Assembly (NCBI GenBank): GCA_964433345.1
Contig: CAYSQJ010000003.1
Span: 62,001 to 126,000, forward strand
Direction of reading: 5' to 3'
Source: Ga0077527 sp964433345
GTDB lineage: Bacteria; Pseudomonadota; Gammaproteobacteria; Burkholderiales; SG8-41
DNA: 64,000 nucleotides
Both the position numbers and the translations under genes were made by a program. The notes under the pieces were generated by a model that was not told where the DNA came from, did not search any database, and worked only from the letters and a program-made list of their open reading frames with translations. Positions 16,008-24,612 of the stretch are shown in pieces (within the stretch, counting starts at the first letter, position 1; each line of letters starts with the position of its first letter).

Positions 16008-16841
16008 ATGCCTGAGTTGCCGGAAGTCGAAACCACCCGCCGCGGACTGGCACCGCTGGTGGAGCGCCATCGCATACTGCGCGCCGTGGTGCGCCATCGC
16101 GGCCTGCGCCAGCCGGTGCCGCGCGGACTGGAGCAGCGGCTCGCCGGCGCTCGCGTGCACGCGCTGTCGCGCCGCGGCAAATACCTGCTGTTCAGCTGTG
16201 AGTCGGCAAATCAGGAGCAGGGCACGCTGCTCGTGCACCTCGGCATGTCGGGGCGGCTGTGGCTGGTCGATGCGCGGACTGTTCCCGAAAAGCACGACCA
16301 CTTTGACATCGTCGTCGACAACGGCCGCGTGATCCGCCTGCGCGACCCGCGACGTTTCGGACTGGTGCTGTGGCTGAAAGGTGATCCGCTTGCGCATCCG
16401 CTGCTTAGCCATATCGGCCCGGAACCGCTGACCGCTGATTTCGACGGTGCCCTGCTCTACCGCGAAACGCGGTCACGCAGCGCGGCAATCAAGCTCGCGA
16501 TCATGGACAGCCATGTCGTCGCCGGCGTCGGCAACATCTACGCCAACGAAGCCCTGTTCCGCGCCGGCATCGACCCGCGCATGCCGGCGAAGCGCGTCAG
16601 CCGCGCGCGATGCGGCACGCTGGCGCAGGAAATCAAGGCGGTGCTGGGCGAGGCCATCAATGCCGGCGGCAGCTCGCTGCGCGACTATGTCGGCAGCGAC
16701 GGCATGGCGGGAAACTTCCAGAACAATTTTCTGGTCTACGGCCGCGCGGGGGAACCCTGCACTCGTTGCGGGACGGCCATCCGCGAACTGAAACAGGCGC
16801 AGCGGGCGACCTGCTACTGCCCGCGCTGCCAGCGCCGCTAG
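16008..16841 (+). CDS. mutM: Formamidopyrimidine-DNA glycosylase
   Basis: 277 residues. It starts MPELPEVETTRRGL, with the catalytic Pro and Glu directly after Met. The conserved Lys lies in LSRRGKYLLF, the helix-two-turn-helix is in the HVVAGVGNIYANEALFRAGI region, and a C-terminal zinc finger has CTRC and CPRC pairs before the end. Fpg removes 8-oxoguanine and cleaves the abasic site. It is downstream of the Gld-like operon but with an AT-rich 16-bp gap, and meets the ferredoxin gene tail to tail (3 bp). Confidence 0.97.
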   Translation: MPELPEVETTRRGLAPLVERHRILRAVVRHRGLRQPVPRGLEQRLAGARVHALSRRGKYLLFSCESANQEQGTLLVHLGMSGRLWLVDARTVPEKHDHFDIVVDNGRVIRLRDPRRFGLVLWLKGDPLAHPLLSHIGPEPLTADFDGALLYRETRSRSAAIKLAIMDSHVVAGVGNIYANEALFRAGIDPRMPAKRVSRARCGTLAQEIKAVLGEAINAGGSSLRDYVGSDGMAGNFQNNFLVYGRAGEPCTRCGTAIRELKQAQRATCYCPRCQRR

Positions 16842-16844
16842 GGC

Positions 16845-17102
16845 TCAGGCCGTTTTCAGCGCCATCAGATTTTCGTACTTGCGCTGCAGTTCCTCCTTCG
16901 TCTCCGGACGATCCGGGTCCAGCGGAATGCAGTCGACTGGACAGACCTTCTGGCACTGCGGCTCGTCGAAATGACCGACGCACTCGGTACAGCGGTCGGG
17001 ATCGATGACATAGATTTCCTCGCCGGCCGAGATCGCGTCGTTCGGGCACTCCGGCTCGCAGACGTCGCAGTTGATGCATTCGTCGGTGATCATCAGCGCC
17101 AT
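16845..17102 (-). CDS. YfhL-type 2[4Fe-4S] ferredoxin
   Basis: 85 residues. The first cluster motif is CINCDVCEPECP (C-x2-C-x2-C-x3-CP) and the second CTECVGHFDEPQCQKVCP, where the eight-residue insert between Cys pairs is typical of the alveolar YfhL/Allochromatium type. It carries electrons at low potential in the cytoplasm. The tail is charged (ETKEELQRKYENLMAL). It follows coaD by 2 bp on the same strand, as in many betaproteobacteria, and converges with mutM. Confidence 0.93.
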   Translation of the reverse strand: MALMITDECINCDVCEPECPNDAISAGEEIYVIDPDRCTECVGHFDEPQCQKVCPVDCIPLDPDRPETKEELQRKYENLMALKTA

Positions 17103-17104
17103 GA

Positions 17105-17596
17105 TCAGCCCCCGAGATCCTTGATCTTGCCTTTGAGGCGCGCGGCCACGGCCGGCGACACGAACTTCGATACATCGCCGCCCATCACCGAAATTTCGCG
17201 CACCAGCGTGGCCGACAGGAACATGTATTCCTCGCCCGGAGTCATGAACACGGTCTCCACCTCGGGATGCAGCTTGCGGTTCATGCCGGCGAGCTGGAAT
17301 TCGTAGTCGAAGTCGGAGACTGCGCGCACGCCGCGCACCACCACCCGCGCCTTGTGCTCCTGCACGAAATCCATCAGCAGTCCGGAGAAACCCTCGACCG
17401 ATACGTTTTTGACATCCTTCAGCGCATCGCGCGCGATGTCGATGCGTTCGGCCAGCGTGAACATCGGCCGCTTGGTGCGGCTGTCGGCGACGGCCAGCAC
17501 GACATGACCGAAAAGGCGCGCGGCACGGCGCACCAAGTCCTCATGGCCCAGGGTCATCGGATCGAAGGTTCCGGGATACACCGCTTTATTGTTCAT
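17105..17596 (-). CDS. coaD: Phosphopantetheine adenylyltransferase
   Basis: 163 residues, full length. It catalyses the penultimate step of CoA synthesis. The nucleotidyltransferase motif is YPGTFDPMTLGHEDL with the T/HxGH signature (TLGH), and the substrate loop ATLVREISVMGGDVSKFV carries the ISxxR-like region. It overlaps the rsmD stop by 11 bp, the usual rsmD-coaD pairing, and is followed by the ferredoxin gene. Confidence 0.97.
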   Translation of the reverse strand: MNNKAVYPGTFDPMTLGHEDLVRRAARLFGHVVLAVADSRTKRPMFTLAERIDIARDALKDVKNVSVEGFSGLLMDFVQEHKARVVVRGVRAVSDFDYEFQLAGMNRKLHPEVETVFMTPGEEYMFLSATLVREISVMGGDVSKFVSPAVAARLKGKIKDLGG

Positions 17597-18137
17597 GTTC
17601 CGTTCTTTTCAGCAGTTGATGACTGACCTGGCCGGCCCGACCGGACCTGAACACGGTCCAGCCCGGCATGTCTTTCAGCGCCACGGCACGCTCGCAGTAG
17701 ACCAGCGCGCCGGGTTTCAGGCAAGAAGGCAGGGCCGCAAGCAGCTGAGGCCAGCAGTCGTCGGCGAAGGGTGGATCGAGAAAGACGACGTCGTACCGCC
17801 CGCGATGCTGCCGCAGGAATTCTAGCGCATCGGCGTGCACCACTTCCACCGCAGCGGCAGCGAGCAGTGCCGCGTTCGAATGCAGCGCGCGCAGCGCCGT
17901 CTTGTCACGCTCGACCATCACCACGCGGCGTGCGCCGCGCGAGGCCGCCTCGAAGCCGAGGGCACCGCTCCCGGCATACAGATCCAGGCAGTCCTGCCCG
18001 GAGAGATCCTGGCCCAGCCAGTTGAACAGGGTTTCGCGAACGCGGTCCGGCGTCGGGCGCAGGCCGGGACGCTCCTCGAAGCGGATGCGCCGGCTGCGCC
18101 AGGCGCCGCCGATGATGCGTACCTCGCAGCGTTTCAT
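17586..18137 (-). CDS. rsmD: 16S rRNA (guanine(966)-N2)-methyltransferase
   Basis: 183 residues, standard size. RIIGGAWRSRRIRF begins the family, DLYAGSGALGFEAASRGA is the SAM-binding motif I (residues 52-69), and DVVFLDPPFAD is the catalytic DPPF (N/DPPY/F) motif. It methylates G966 of small-subunit rRNA. It lies between the two M16 peptidase genes and coaD on the minus strand and overlaps coaD. Confidence 0.96.
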   Translation of the reverse strand: MKRCEVRIIGGAWRSRRIRFEERPGLRPTPDRVRETLFNWLGQDLSGQDCLDLYAGSGALGFEAASRGARRVVMVERDKTALRALHSNAALLAAAAVEVVHADALEFLRQHRGRYDVVFLDPPFADDCWPQLLAALPSCLKPGALVYCERAVALKDMPGWTVFRSGRAGQVSHQLLKRTEHEQ

Positions 18138-18151
18138 CCCGCGCGCGCCGT

Positions 18152-19504
18152 TCAGCGCGCGTCCTGCGCCGTCAGGGTCTGGTCGCGATCGGCGCCGACA
18201 ACCACGGTGACCATGCGTTCGGGATCGACGCGGCGGGCAAAGGCCGCGCGGATGTCGGCGACGCTGACGCGCTCGATGTTGGCGACAAAGGTTTCCAGGT
18301 AATTCACCGGCAGGTTGTAGAAACCGATGGCTGCGAGGTACTCGTGAATCTTGCGGTTGCTGTCGATGCGCATGGGGAAGCCGCCGGTGATGTTCTGCCT
18401 GGCTGCGCGCAACTCCTGTTCGGTCGGCCCCTCGGCGATGAACTCGCGCAGCGTCCTGCGCACCACCGCGAGCGCTTCCTCCGCCTGGTCGCGTCGCGTC
18501 TGCATGCCGATGACGAAAGGACCGCGCGCGCGCTGAGGAGCAAAATAGCTGTACGCCGAATAGGCAAGGCCACGCTTCTGCCGCACCTCCTCGTTTATGC
18601 GCGACACGAAGCCGCCGCCGCCGAGGATGTGGTTGCCGACGAACAGCGCGAAATAGTCCGGATCGTCGCGGCGGATGCCGGGAGCGCCGATCAGGATGTG
18701 GCTTTGTGTCGCAGGATGCGCAACGATGCGGGTCACCGCCTGCGGCAGGGGTTCCACCGCCGGCAACTCCGCCGCCGCGCCGCCGCGCGGCAGGCTCCCG
18801 GTCAACTGCTCGGCAATGGCCTCCGCTTCCTGCCGCGAAACATCGCCGATGATCGCCACCACGGCGCGATCGGCGACGTAATGCCGGCGATAGAAGTCGA
18901 GCAGGTCGTCGCGGGTCAGCCGGCCGACGGTCTCGACGTCACCGACGGAGCGATAACTGTAGGGATGATCCCGATAGACCAGCCGGAAAAACGTGCGCGA
19001 GGCCTGGGTGTCGGGCCTCAGATCCGCCTCCTTCAGCGCGCCGATCTGGCGCACCTTCTCGCGCTCGAGCACCGATGCCGGGAACTGCGGCGCGCGCAGG
19101 ATGCGCGCAAGCAGGTCCAGCGCCACGCCGCGGCGGGCCGGATCGGACAGCGTGCGCAGGGACAGTCCGGCGCGGTCCGCGTCGAAGCGGCCGCCGATGC
19201 CGGCACCGACATCGGCGAAACGGCGCGCAATCTCGTCTTCCGCAAGCCCGTCCGCGCCCAGCCGCAGCAGGCCGTGGGTCATCGCCGCGGTGCCGGACTT
19301 CTCACGGCTGTCATAGGCGGAGCCGGCCGGAAAATCGACAGAGACATCGAGCATCGGCAGATCGCGGTTGGCCACGAAGTAGACCTTCGCGCCGGACGCG
19401 GACTGCCAGTGTTCGATCGGCAATATCGCCAGTGCCTGCGACGACAGGCACAGCAGCATGAACGCAGCCCAGCCCCGCAGCAGCAGCATGGTCCTAGTTG
19501 CCAT
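18152..19504 (-). CDS. M16 family peptidase-like protein, non-catalytic type
   Basis: 450 residues from ATG 19504 (GGAG upstream), with a signal peptide (MLLLRGWAAFMLLCLSSQALA). It has the M16 fold, with GSAYDSREKSGTAAMTHGLL at the place where the HxxEH zinc motif should be; the motif is absent, so it is probably non-catalytic. The C-terminal half keeps M16 features (RIVAHPATQSHILIGAPGI, ILGGGGFVSRINEEVRQKRGLAYSAYS with the R/Y pair). Such a subunit normally heterodimerises with a catalytic M16, which is the gene just upstream (11-bp overlap). Location is inferred to be periplasmic. Confidence 0.9.
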   Translation of the reverse strand: MATRTMLLLRGWAAFMLLCLSSQALAILPIEHWQSASGAKVYFVANRDLPMLDVSVDFPAGSAYDSREKSGTAAMTHGLLRLGADGLAEDEIARRFADVGAGIGGRFDADRAGLSLRTLSDPARRGVALDLLARILRAPQFPASVLEREKVRQIGALKEADLRPDTQASRTFFRLVYRDHPYSYRSVGDVETVGRLTRDDLLDFYRRHYVADRAVVAIIGDVSRQEAEAIAEQLTGSLPRGGAAAELPAVEPLPQAVTRIVAHPATQSHILIGAPGIRRDDPDYFALFVGNHILGGGGFVSRINEEVRQKRGLAYSAYSYFAPQRARGPFVIGMQTRRDQAEEALAVVRRTLREFIAEGPTEQELRAARQNITGGFPMRIDSNRKIHEYLAAIGFYNLPVNYLETFVANIERVSVADIRAAFARRVDPERMVTVVVGADRDQTLTAQDAR

Positions 19505-20885
19505 GGCGGACTCCTGCAGGCGGCGCGGCCCGGCGTGCGCCCTTCTCCAGCGGCTGCGGGTCGAGGTAGGCAACGGTCAGCCGGTCATCGACCAGATATT
19601 TGCGCGCGACCTCCCGCACCTGGTCGGCGGTGACCTGCTGCAGCTTCTCGATGAACAGGTCAAGGTCGCGGTACGAAAGCCCCACCGTCTCCAGCCAGCC
19701 GATCTGCTGCGCCTGGAAAAACATCGAATCACGCTGGTATACCTGCGCGGCAATGGCCTGGGCCTTGACCCGGTCCAGCTCTTCCTGGGTAACCCCTTCC
19801 TCGACGATGCGCCGGATCTCGCGGCGCAGCGCCTCCTCCATCTCCGCCGCGTTGCCGCCGGTCACCGGCGTGGCGCTGAGATAGAAAAAACCCGGGCCAC
19901 GGCCAACGCCGCTGTAGCTGGCACCTGCCGAGGCCGCCCTGCGGTCGGTCTTGACCAGCCGCTGCGGCAGCCGCGCCGCTTCATTGCCGCTGAGCACGCT
20001 CTCGAGCATGTCCAGCGCGTAGGGCTCCCAGTCTTCCGCCGGCTTCTGCAGCCGGGGCACCCGCCAGGCCATCAGCACATAAGGCAGCTCGGCCGGCACC
20101 TTGACGGTGATCCGCTTGATACCCAGCTGCGGCGGCTCATCCTGCGGCTTGCGCTGCGGCAGGGTTTTCCGCGGAATCCCGCCGAAATGGCGCTCCGCCA
20201 GCGCGAATACTTCCTCCGGCAAGACATCGCCGACGACAACCACCGTCGCATTGTTGGGCGCGTACCACTGATCGTAGAACGCACGCGTATCTTCGACCGT
20301 CAGGTTTTCGAGATCGCTCATCCAGCCGATGATCGGATTGCGATAGGGATGCGCCGCCAGCGCCGCCGCCATCAGCCGCTCGTAGACCACCGCATGCGGG
20401 CGGTCATCGGTGCGCCAGCGCCTTTCCTCCATCACCACCTTGATCTCCTTGGCGAACTCCTCGGGTGACAGCACGAGGTTCGCCATGCGGTCCGCCTCGA
20501 GCCGGAACGACAGCGGCAGCTCCGACTTGTGCATGGTCTGGAAGTAACCCGTGTAGTCGCGGCTGGTGAAGGCATTGTCGCGGCCGCCGGCCGCGGCGAT
20601 CAGCTTCGAGAACTCCCCGGGCGCCACCGTTTTGGTACCCTTGAACATCATGTGTTCCAGCACGTGCGCAACCCCGGTGGCCCCGTTCTGCTCATCGACG
20701 CTGCCGATGCGGTACCAGACCATGGTGACGGCAACAGGTGCACGGCGGTCCGGCTTGACGATGACGCGCAGACCATTGGCGAGCTCGCGCTCGGCGACGC
20801 CCGCAGTCGCCGCCGCGGCTGCCGGTCCCGCAAGTAACGAGCAGGCCATCGCCACGGCCTGCAGAAAACGGATTGCTGGAATCAT
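19494..20885 (-). CDS. M16 family zinc peptidase (catalytic subunit)
   Basis: 463 residues with a signal peptide (FLQAVAMACSLLAGPAAA). The inverted zinc motif HxxEH is seen in VAHVLEHMMFKGT (near residues 82-86), with the downstream Glu region after it. The C-terminal domain has the RLVKTDRRAASAGASYSGVGRG substrate-binding segment. It should degrade peptides in the periplasm with the following non-catalytic partner. It is first in the operon that continues to rsmD and coaD, and diverges from ftsY across 172 bp. Confidence 0.93.
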   Translation of the reverse strand: MIPAIRFLQAVAMACSLLAGPAAAAATAGVAERELANGLRVIVKPDRRAPVAVTMVWYRIGSVDEQNGATGVAHVLEHMMFKGTKTVAPGEFSKLIAAAGGRDNAFTSRDYTGYFQTMHKSELPLSFRLEADRMANLVLSPEEFAKEIKVVMEERRWRTDDRPHAVVYERLMAAALAAHPYRNPIIGWMSDLENLTVEDTRAFYDQWYAPNNATVVVVGDVLPEEVFALAERHFGGIPRKTLPQRKPQDEPPQLGIKRITVKVPAELPYVLMAWRVPRLQKPAEDWEPYALDMLESVLSGNEAARLPQRLVKTDRRAASAGASYSGVGRGPGFFYLSATPVTGGNAAEMEEALRREIRRIVEEGVTQEELDRVKAQAIAAQVYQRDSMFFQAQQIGWLETVGLSYRDLDLFIEKLQQVTADQVREVARKYLVDDRLTVAYLDPQPLEKGARRAAPPAGVRHGN

Positions 20886-20952
20886 GATGTCCTGTCGGAA
20901 AACCGGCCCCGCCGTCCTGGACGGCCGGCATCGGGGAATGGAGGCCCTGTTA

Positions 20953-20968
20953 GAATTGTAACCAATTC
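20953..20968. promoter_or_regulatory. GAATTG-N4-CAATTC dyad between M16 and ftsY
   Basis: A perfect 6-bp dyad with a 4-base spacer, followed by several ATTC/CATTCA repeats to 21000, in the AT-rich middle of the divergent region between the peptidase gene and ftsY. It could be a regulator site or part of the promoters. Confidence 0.35.
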
Positions 20969-21057
20969 GATCATTCAGTCATTCAATCCAATATTCAATT
21001 CAATCGGGTCGTCGGCGCGGCATTGGCACGGACCGTTGCAGTCAGACCGCCCCTTTC

Positions 21058-22032
21058 ATGTTTGGTTTCGGCAAAAAAAACGACGACAAGACCGGCGCCT
21101 CCCCGGGCTGGCTTGAACGACTGCAGCAGGGACTGGGCAAGACCCGCGCCCGTCTCGGCGAACGCCTGGGCAGCCTGTTCAGCCCGGGCCGCAAGCTTGA
21201 CGAGGCCTTCTATGAGGAACTCGAAACCGCGCTGCTGACCGCCGACGTCGGGGTTGCCGCGACCGGCCACCTGCTCGACGCACTGCGCGCCCGCGCGCGC
21301 CGCGAGCGTTATACCGAAGCGGAACAGTTGCGCTCGGGACTGCGCGAGACGCTGCTCGAGCTGCTGCAGGGCGTGGCGCAGCCGCTGGACACCACCGGCG
21401 GCGGCCATCGGCCCTTCGTGATCATGCTGGCGGGTGTCAACGGCGCCGGCAAGACGACGTCGATCGGCAAGCTCGCGCACCACTTCCAGGCGCAGGGCAA
21501 ATCGGTGCTGCTTGCCGCCGGCGATACTTTCCGCGCAGCAGCACGTGAGCAGCTCGCTGCCTGGGGGGAGCGCAACAACGTCGCGGTGATCTCGCAGTCC
21601 TCGGGCGATGCCGCGGCGGTGATATTCGACGCGATCAATGCCGCCAAGGCGCGCGGCACCGACATCGTCCTCGCCGACACCGCCGGCCGGCTGCCGACCC
21701 AGCTGCACCTGATGGAGGAAATCCGCAAGGTCAAGCGGGTCATCGGCAAGGCGATGCCCGGCGCACCGCACGAAGTGCTGCTGGTCCTGGACGCGAACAC
21801 CGGGCAGAACGCGCTGGCGCAGCTCGCGGCCTTCGATGCGGCCATCGGCGTCACCGGACTTGCACTGACCAAGCTCGACGGCACGGCCAAGGGCGGCGTC
21901 ATCGCCGCGATCGCCCACAGCCGCACGGGCGGCAGGATCATACCCGTGCGTTTCATCGGCGTAGGCGAAGGCATGGAGGACCTGCGTCCCTTCGCCGCAG
22001 GGGACTTTGTCGCTGCACTGCTCGACACGTGA
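21058..22032 (+). CDS. ftsY: Signal recognition particle receptor FtsY
   Basis: 324 residues, short form without a long acidic A domain. The N domain begins ERLQQGLGKTRARLGERLG. The NG GTPase has G1 GVNGAGKTTSIGKLA (residues 127-141), DTFRAAAREQL, G3 DTAGRLPTQ, G4 TKLDGTAKGG and the closing GVGEGMEDLRPF. It docks SRP-ribosome complexes to the membrane. ftsE begins at its stop codon (GTGA overlap). No clear ribosome site is visible before ATG 21058. Confidence 0.97.
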   Translation: MFGFGKKNDDKTGASPGWLERLQQGLGKTRARLGERLGSLFSPGRKLDEAFYEELETALLTADVGVAATGHLLDALRARARRERYTEAEQLRSGLRETLLELLQGVAQPLDTTGGGHRPFVIMLAGVNGAGKTTSIGKLAHHFQAQGKSVLLAAGDTFRAAAREQLAAWGERNNVAVISQSSGDAAAVIFDAINAAKARGTDIVLADTAGRLPTQLHLMEEIRKVKRVIGKAMPGAPHEVLLVLDANTGQNALAQLAAFDAAIGVTGLALTKLDGTAKGGVIAAIAHSRTGGRIIPVRFIGVGEGMEDLRPFAAGDFVAALLDT

Positions 22033-22691
22033 GCCAGATCGCCCTCAGCAGCGTCAGCAAACGCTATCCCGGCGGCCATCAGGCGCTGAACGGCGTGTCG
22101 CTGGCGATCGAAGCCGGCGAAATGGTGTTCATCACCGGCCACTCCGGCGCGGGCAAAAGCACCCTGCTCAAGCTGATTGCCGCCATCGAACGGCCCAGCG
22201 CCGGTTCGGTCGTCGTCAATGGGCAGAATGTGGGGACGCTGCGTGCGCGGGGCATTCCCTTCCTGCGCCGGAATTTCGGGCTGGTGTTCCAGGACCACAA
22301 GCTGCTGTTCGACCGCAACGTGTTCGACAACGTGATGCTGCCGCTGGAGATCACCGGCTTCGACCGCCGCGAGGGCGCGCGACGCGCACGCGCCGCGCTC
22401 GACAAGGTCGGCCTGCTGCACAAGGAGAAAGCGCGCCCGATCACGCTCTCCGGCGGCGAACAGCAGCGACTGTGTATCGCGCGCGCAATCGTGCACCGTC
22501 CCGCAATCCTGCTCGCGGACGAGCCGACCGGCAATCTCGATGCCGGATACGCCACCGACATCGGTGAACTGTTCCGCGATTTCAACCAGGTCGGAGTCAC
22601 CGTGGTGCTGGCCACCCATGACATGCAGCTCGCGGCGCGCCTGCAGCCGCGGCGGGTCGAGATCCGTGGCGGCAGGGTGCATCATGACTAG
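22029..22691 (+). CDS. ftsE: Cell-division ABC ATPase FtsE (GTG start)
   Basis: 220 residues. Walker A GHSGAGKSTLLKLI (near residues 37-50), signature LSGGEQQRLCIARAIVHRP, Walker B AILLADEPTGNLD, and H-loop LATHD. FtsEX couples ATP hydrolysis to activation of septal peptidoglycan hydrolases. The GTG start overlaps the ftsY stop and its end overlaps the ftsX start by 8 bp, so ftsY-ftsE-ftsX form one translationally coupled operon. Confidence 0.97.
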   Translation: MSQIALSSVSKRYPGGHQALNGVSLAIEAGEMVFITGHSGAGKSTLLKLIAAIERPSAGSVVVNGQNVGTLRARGIPFLRRNFGLVFQDHKLLFDRNVFDNVMLPLEITGFDRREGARRARAALDKVGLLHKEKARPITLSGGEQQRLCIARAIVHRPAILLADEPTGNLDAGYATDIGELFRDFNQVGVTVVLATHDMQLAARLQPRRVEIRGGRVHHD

Positions 22692-23592
22692 CTGGCTTGC
22701 CGCACACCGCCGCGCCTGCGCCGGCACCCTGACGCGACTGCTCCGCGCGCCGCTTGCAAGCCTGTTCAACATCGCGGTGATCGGCACCGCGCTGGCACTG
22801 CCTCTGGGTTTCTATGTGGTGCTCGCCAGCCTGCAGGGGCTCGCCCGCGATTATTCCCCGCAACCGCAGCTCAGCGTGTTTCTCGCACCGGAAGCCACGG
22901 CAGCAGAGGCCCGCGCCATCGGCGAGCGCCTGAAAGCCCGCGAAGGTGTCAGCGCAAGCCGCTTCGTGCCGCGCGCCGAGGCGCTGGAAACGCTGAAATC
23001 GCGTACCGGCCTCGACGACATCATCGCCGGCCTCCCCGGCAACCCGCTGCCAGATGCCTGGGTGGTCAGCGCCGCCGGTGCCGATGCCGCGACGCTCGAT
23101 GCAATGCGCGGGGAATTCCGGCAGTGGCCGAAGGTTGCCGAAGTGCATGTCGACTCCGACTGGGCGCGCCGGCTTGACCAGCTGCTCGCTCTCGGGCGCC
23201 ATGCCGTGCTGCTGCTCGCGACCGCACTCGCATTCGCGCTGGTCGCGGTCACCTTCAACACCATCCGCCTGCAGATTCTCACCCAGCGCGACGAGATCGA
23301 GGTCGCCAAGCTGATCGGCGCCACCGACGGCTGGATTCGCAGACCCTTCCTCTACTTCGGTGCGGTCACGGGTCTGATCGGGGGCGTGGCCGCCTGGCTG
23401 ATGGTCTGGGGCGTGCTGGCGCTGTTCAACGACAGGCTGCAGCCCCTGGCTGCGCTGTACGGCCTGCCGCTGCAGCTGCACCATCTCAACAACGGCGACA
23501 GCGCCACCCTGCTGTTCTTTGCCGCCACCTTGGGCTGGTTCGGTGCCTGGCTGTCGGTGCGCCGTCACCTCGGCGCCTACGATCCGTCATAA
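22684..23592 (+). CDS. ftsX: Cell-division protein FtsX
   Basis: 302 residues from ATG 22684. One N-terminal helix (FNIAVIGTALALPLGFYVVLASL), a periplasmic loop (about residues 50-170) that should contact the amidase activator, then three C-terminal helices (VLLLATALAFALVAVTF, AVTGLIGGVAAWLMVWG, TLLFFAATLGWFGAWLSV). The conserved cytoplasmic motif QRDEIEVAKLIGATDGWIRRPF is present. It partners FtsE in cell separation. Confidence 0.95.
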   Translation: MTSWLAAHRRACAGTLTRLLRAPLASLFNIAVIGTALALPLGFYVVLASLQGLARDYSPQPQLSVFLAPEATAAEARAIGERLKAREGVSASRFVPRAEALETLKSRTGLDDIIAGLPGNPLPDAWVVSAAGADAATLDAMRGEFRQWPKVAEVHVDSDWARRLDQLLALGRHAVLLLATALAFALVAVTFNTIRLQILTQRDEIEVAKLIGATDGWIRRPFLYFGAVTGLIGGVAAWLMVWGVLALFNDRLQPLAALYGLPLQLHHLNNGDSATLLFFAATLGWFGAWLSVRRHLGAYDPS

Positions 23593-23647
23593 CCTGTTGA
23601 TTATATTTAATATTTTTAACGATCTTGACGGGAACTCGGGAGCCTCG

Positions 23648-23674
23648 TTGGCACTCTTAGAATGAGAGTGCTAA
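23648..23674 (+). promoter_or_regulatory. CIRCE element (HrcA operator) before rpoH
   Basis: TTGGCACTC (23648-23656), 9-base spacer, GAGTGCTAA (23666-23674). This matches the CIRCE consensus TTAGCACTC-N9-GAGTGCTAA with one change. It ends 25 bp before the rpoH ATG, and the spacer contains TAGAAT, a possible -10. It predicts HrcA repression of rpoH and relief under heat stress. Confidence 0.88.
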
Positions 23675-23699
23675 ACTCGCTGCCATGAGGAGCCTGACC

Positions 23700-24563
23700 A
23701 TGAATGCCATGACCAACGCCATCGCACTGCCCGTGCCTTCGGCTTCGGGCAGCCTGGAAAGCTATATCCAGACGGTCAACCGCTTTCCCCTGCTGACCCA
23801 GGAACAGGAAACCGAGTACGCACGTCGCCTGCGTGACAACGACGACCTGGAAGCGGCACGACAGCTGGTGTTGTCGCACCTGCGCCTGGTGGTGTCGATC
23901 GCTCGCGGCTATTCCGGTTACGGCCTGCCGCAGGCAGACCTGATCCAGGAAGGCAACATCGGCCTGATGAAGGCGGTGAAGCGTTTCGACCCGGAACGCG
24001 GTGTGCGCCTGGTTTCCTTCGCCATGCACTGGATCCGCGCCGAAATCCATGAATTCGTGCTGCGCAACTGGCGGCTGGTCAAGATCGCCACCACCAAGGC
24101 GCAGCGCAAGCTGTTTTTCAACCTGCGCAGCATGAAGCAGGGACTGGGCACGCTTGGTGCCGAGGAAGTGCAGTCGGTGGCGCGGGAACTCGGCGTCAAG
24201 CCCGAGGAAGTGGTGGAGATGGAAACCCGGCTCGGCGGCCAGGACATGGCGCTGGAACCCACCGGTGACGACGAGCGCGAGCAGTTTGCGCCCATCGCCT
24301 ACCTGACTGCCGACAATGCGGAGCCGGCTGCGCTGCTCGAGGCCGAGCAGACCTCGAGGCTGCGCGGGGAAGGCCTGGAGAAGGCCCTGGCAAGCCTCGA
24401 TCCGCGCAGCCGACGCATCATCGAGGCGCGCTGGCTGACCGAAAAGGAAGCGCTGACGCTGCACGATCTCGCTGCCGAATTCGGCGTGTCAGCAGAGCGC
24501 ATCCGCCAGATCGAGGCAAAAGCCCTCGGCAAGATGAAGACACTGATTGCGGCTGAGGACTGA
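23700..24563 (+). CDS. rpoH: Heat-shock sigma factor RpoH (sigma-32)
   Basis: About 287 residues from ATG 23700 (GAGGAG seven bases upstream); an alternative ATG is at 23685. Region 2 is LVLSHLRLVVSIARGYSGYGLPQADLIQEGNIGLMKAVKRFDP, with the RpoH box QRKLFFNLRS just after (near residue 138), and region 4 RIIEARWLTEKEALTLHDLAAEFGVSAERIRQIE. It directs chaperone and protease genes. The CIRCE site upstream ties it to HrcA, and a strong terminator follows. It sits after ftsX, the common proteobacterial arrangement. Confidence 0.97.
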   Translation: MNAMTNAIALPVPSASGSLESYIQTVNRFPLLTQEQETEYARRLRDNDDLEAARQLVLSHLRLVVSIARGYSGYGLPQADLIQEGNIGLMKAVKRFDPERGVRLVSFAMHWIRAEIHEFVLRNWRLVKIATTKAQRKLFFNLRSMKQGLGTLGAEEVQSVARELGVKPEEVVEMETRLGGQDMALEPTGDDEREQFAPIAYLTADNAEPAALLEAEQTSRLRGEGLEKALASLDPRSRRIIEARWLTEKEALTLHDLAAEFGVSAERIRQIEAKALGKMKTLIAAED

Positions 24564-24586
24564 ACTGCCGCAACGACGCAATGATC

Positions 24587-24612
24587 AAGCCCCGGCGATG
24601 CCGGGGCTTTTC
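24587..24612 (+). terminator. Bidirectional rho-independent terminator, rpoH/sco
   Basis: AAGCCCCGG, a 5-base loop, CCGGGGCTT then TTTC. Nine perfect pairs flanked by A on the left and T on the right. It ends rpoH on the plus strand and also meets the end of the sco gene, whose stop begins at 24611. Confidence 0.85.
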
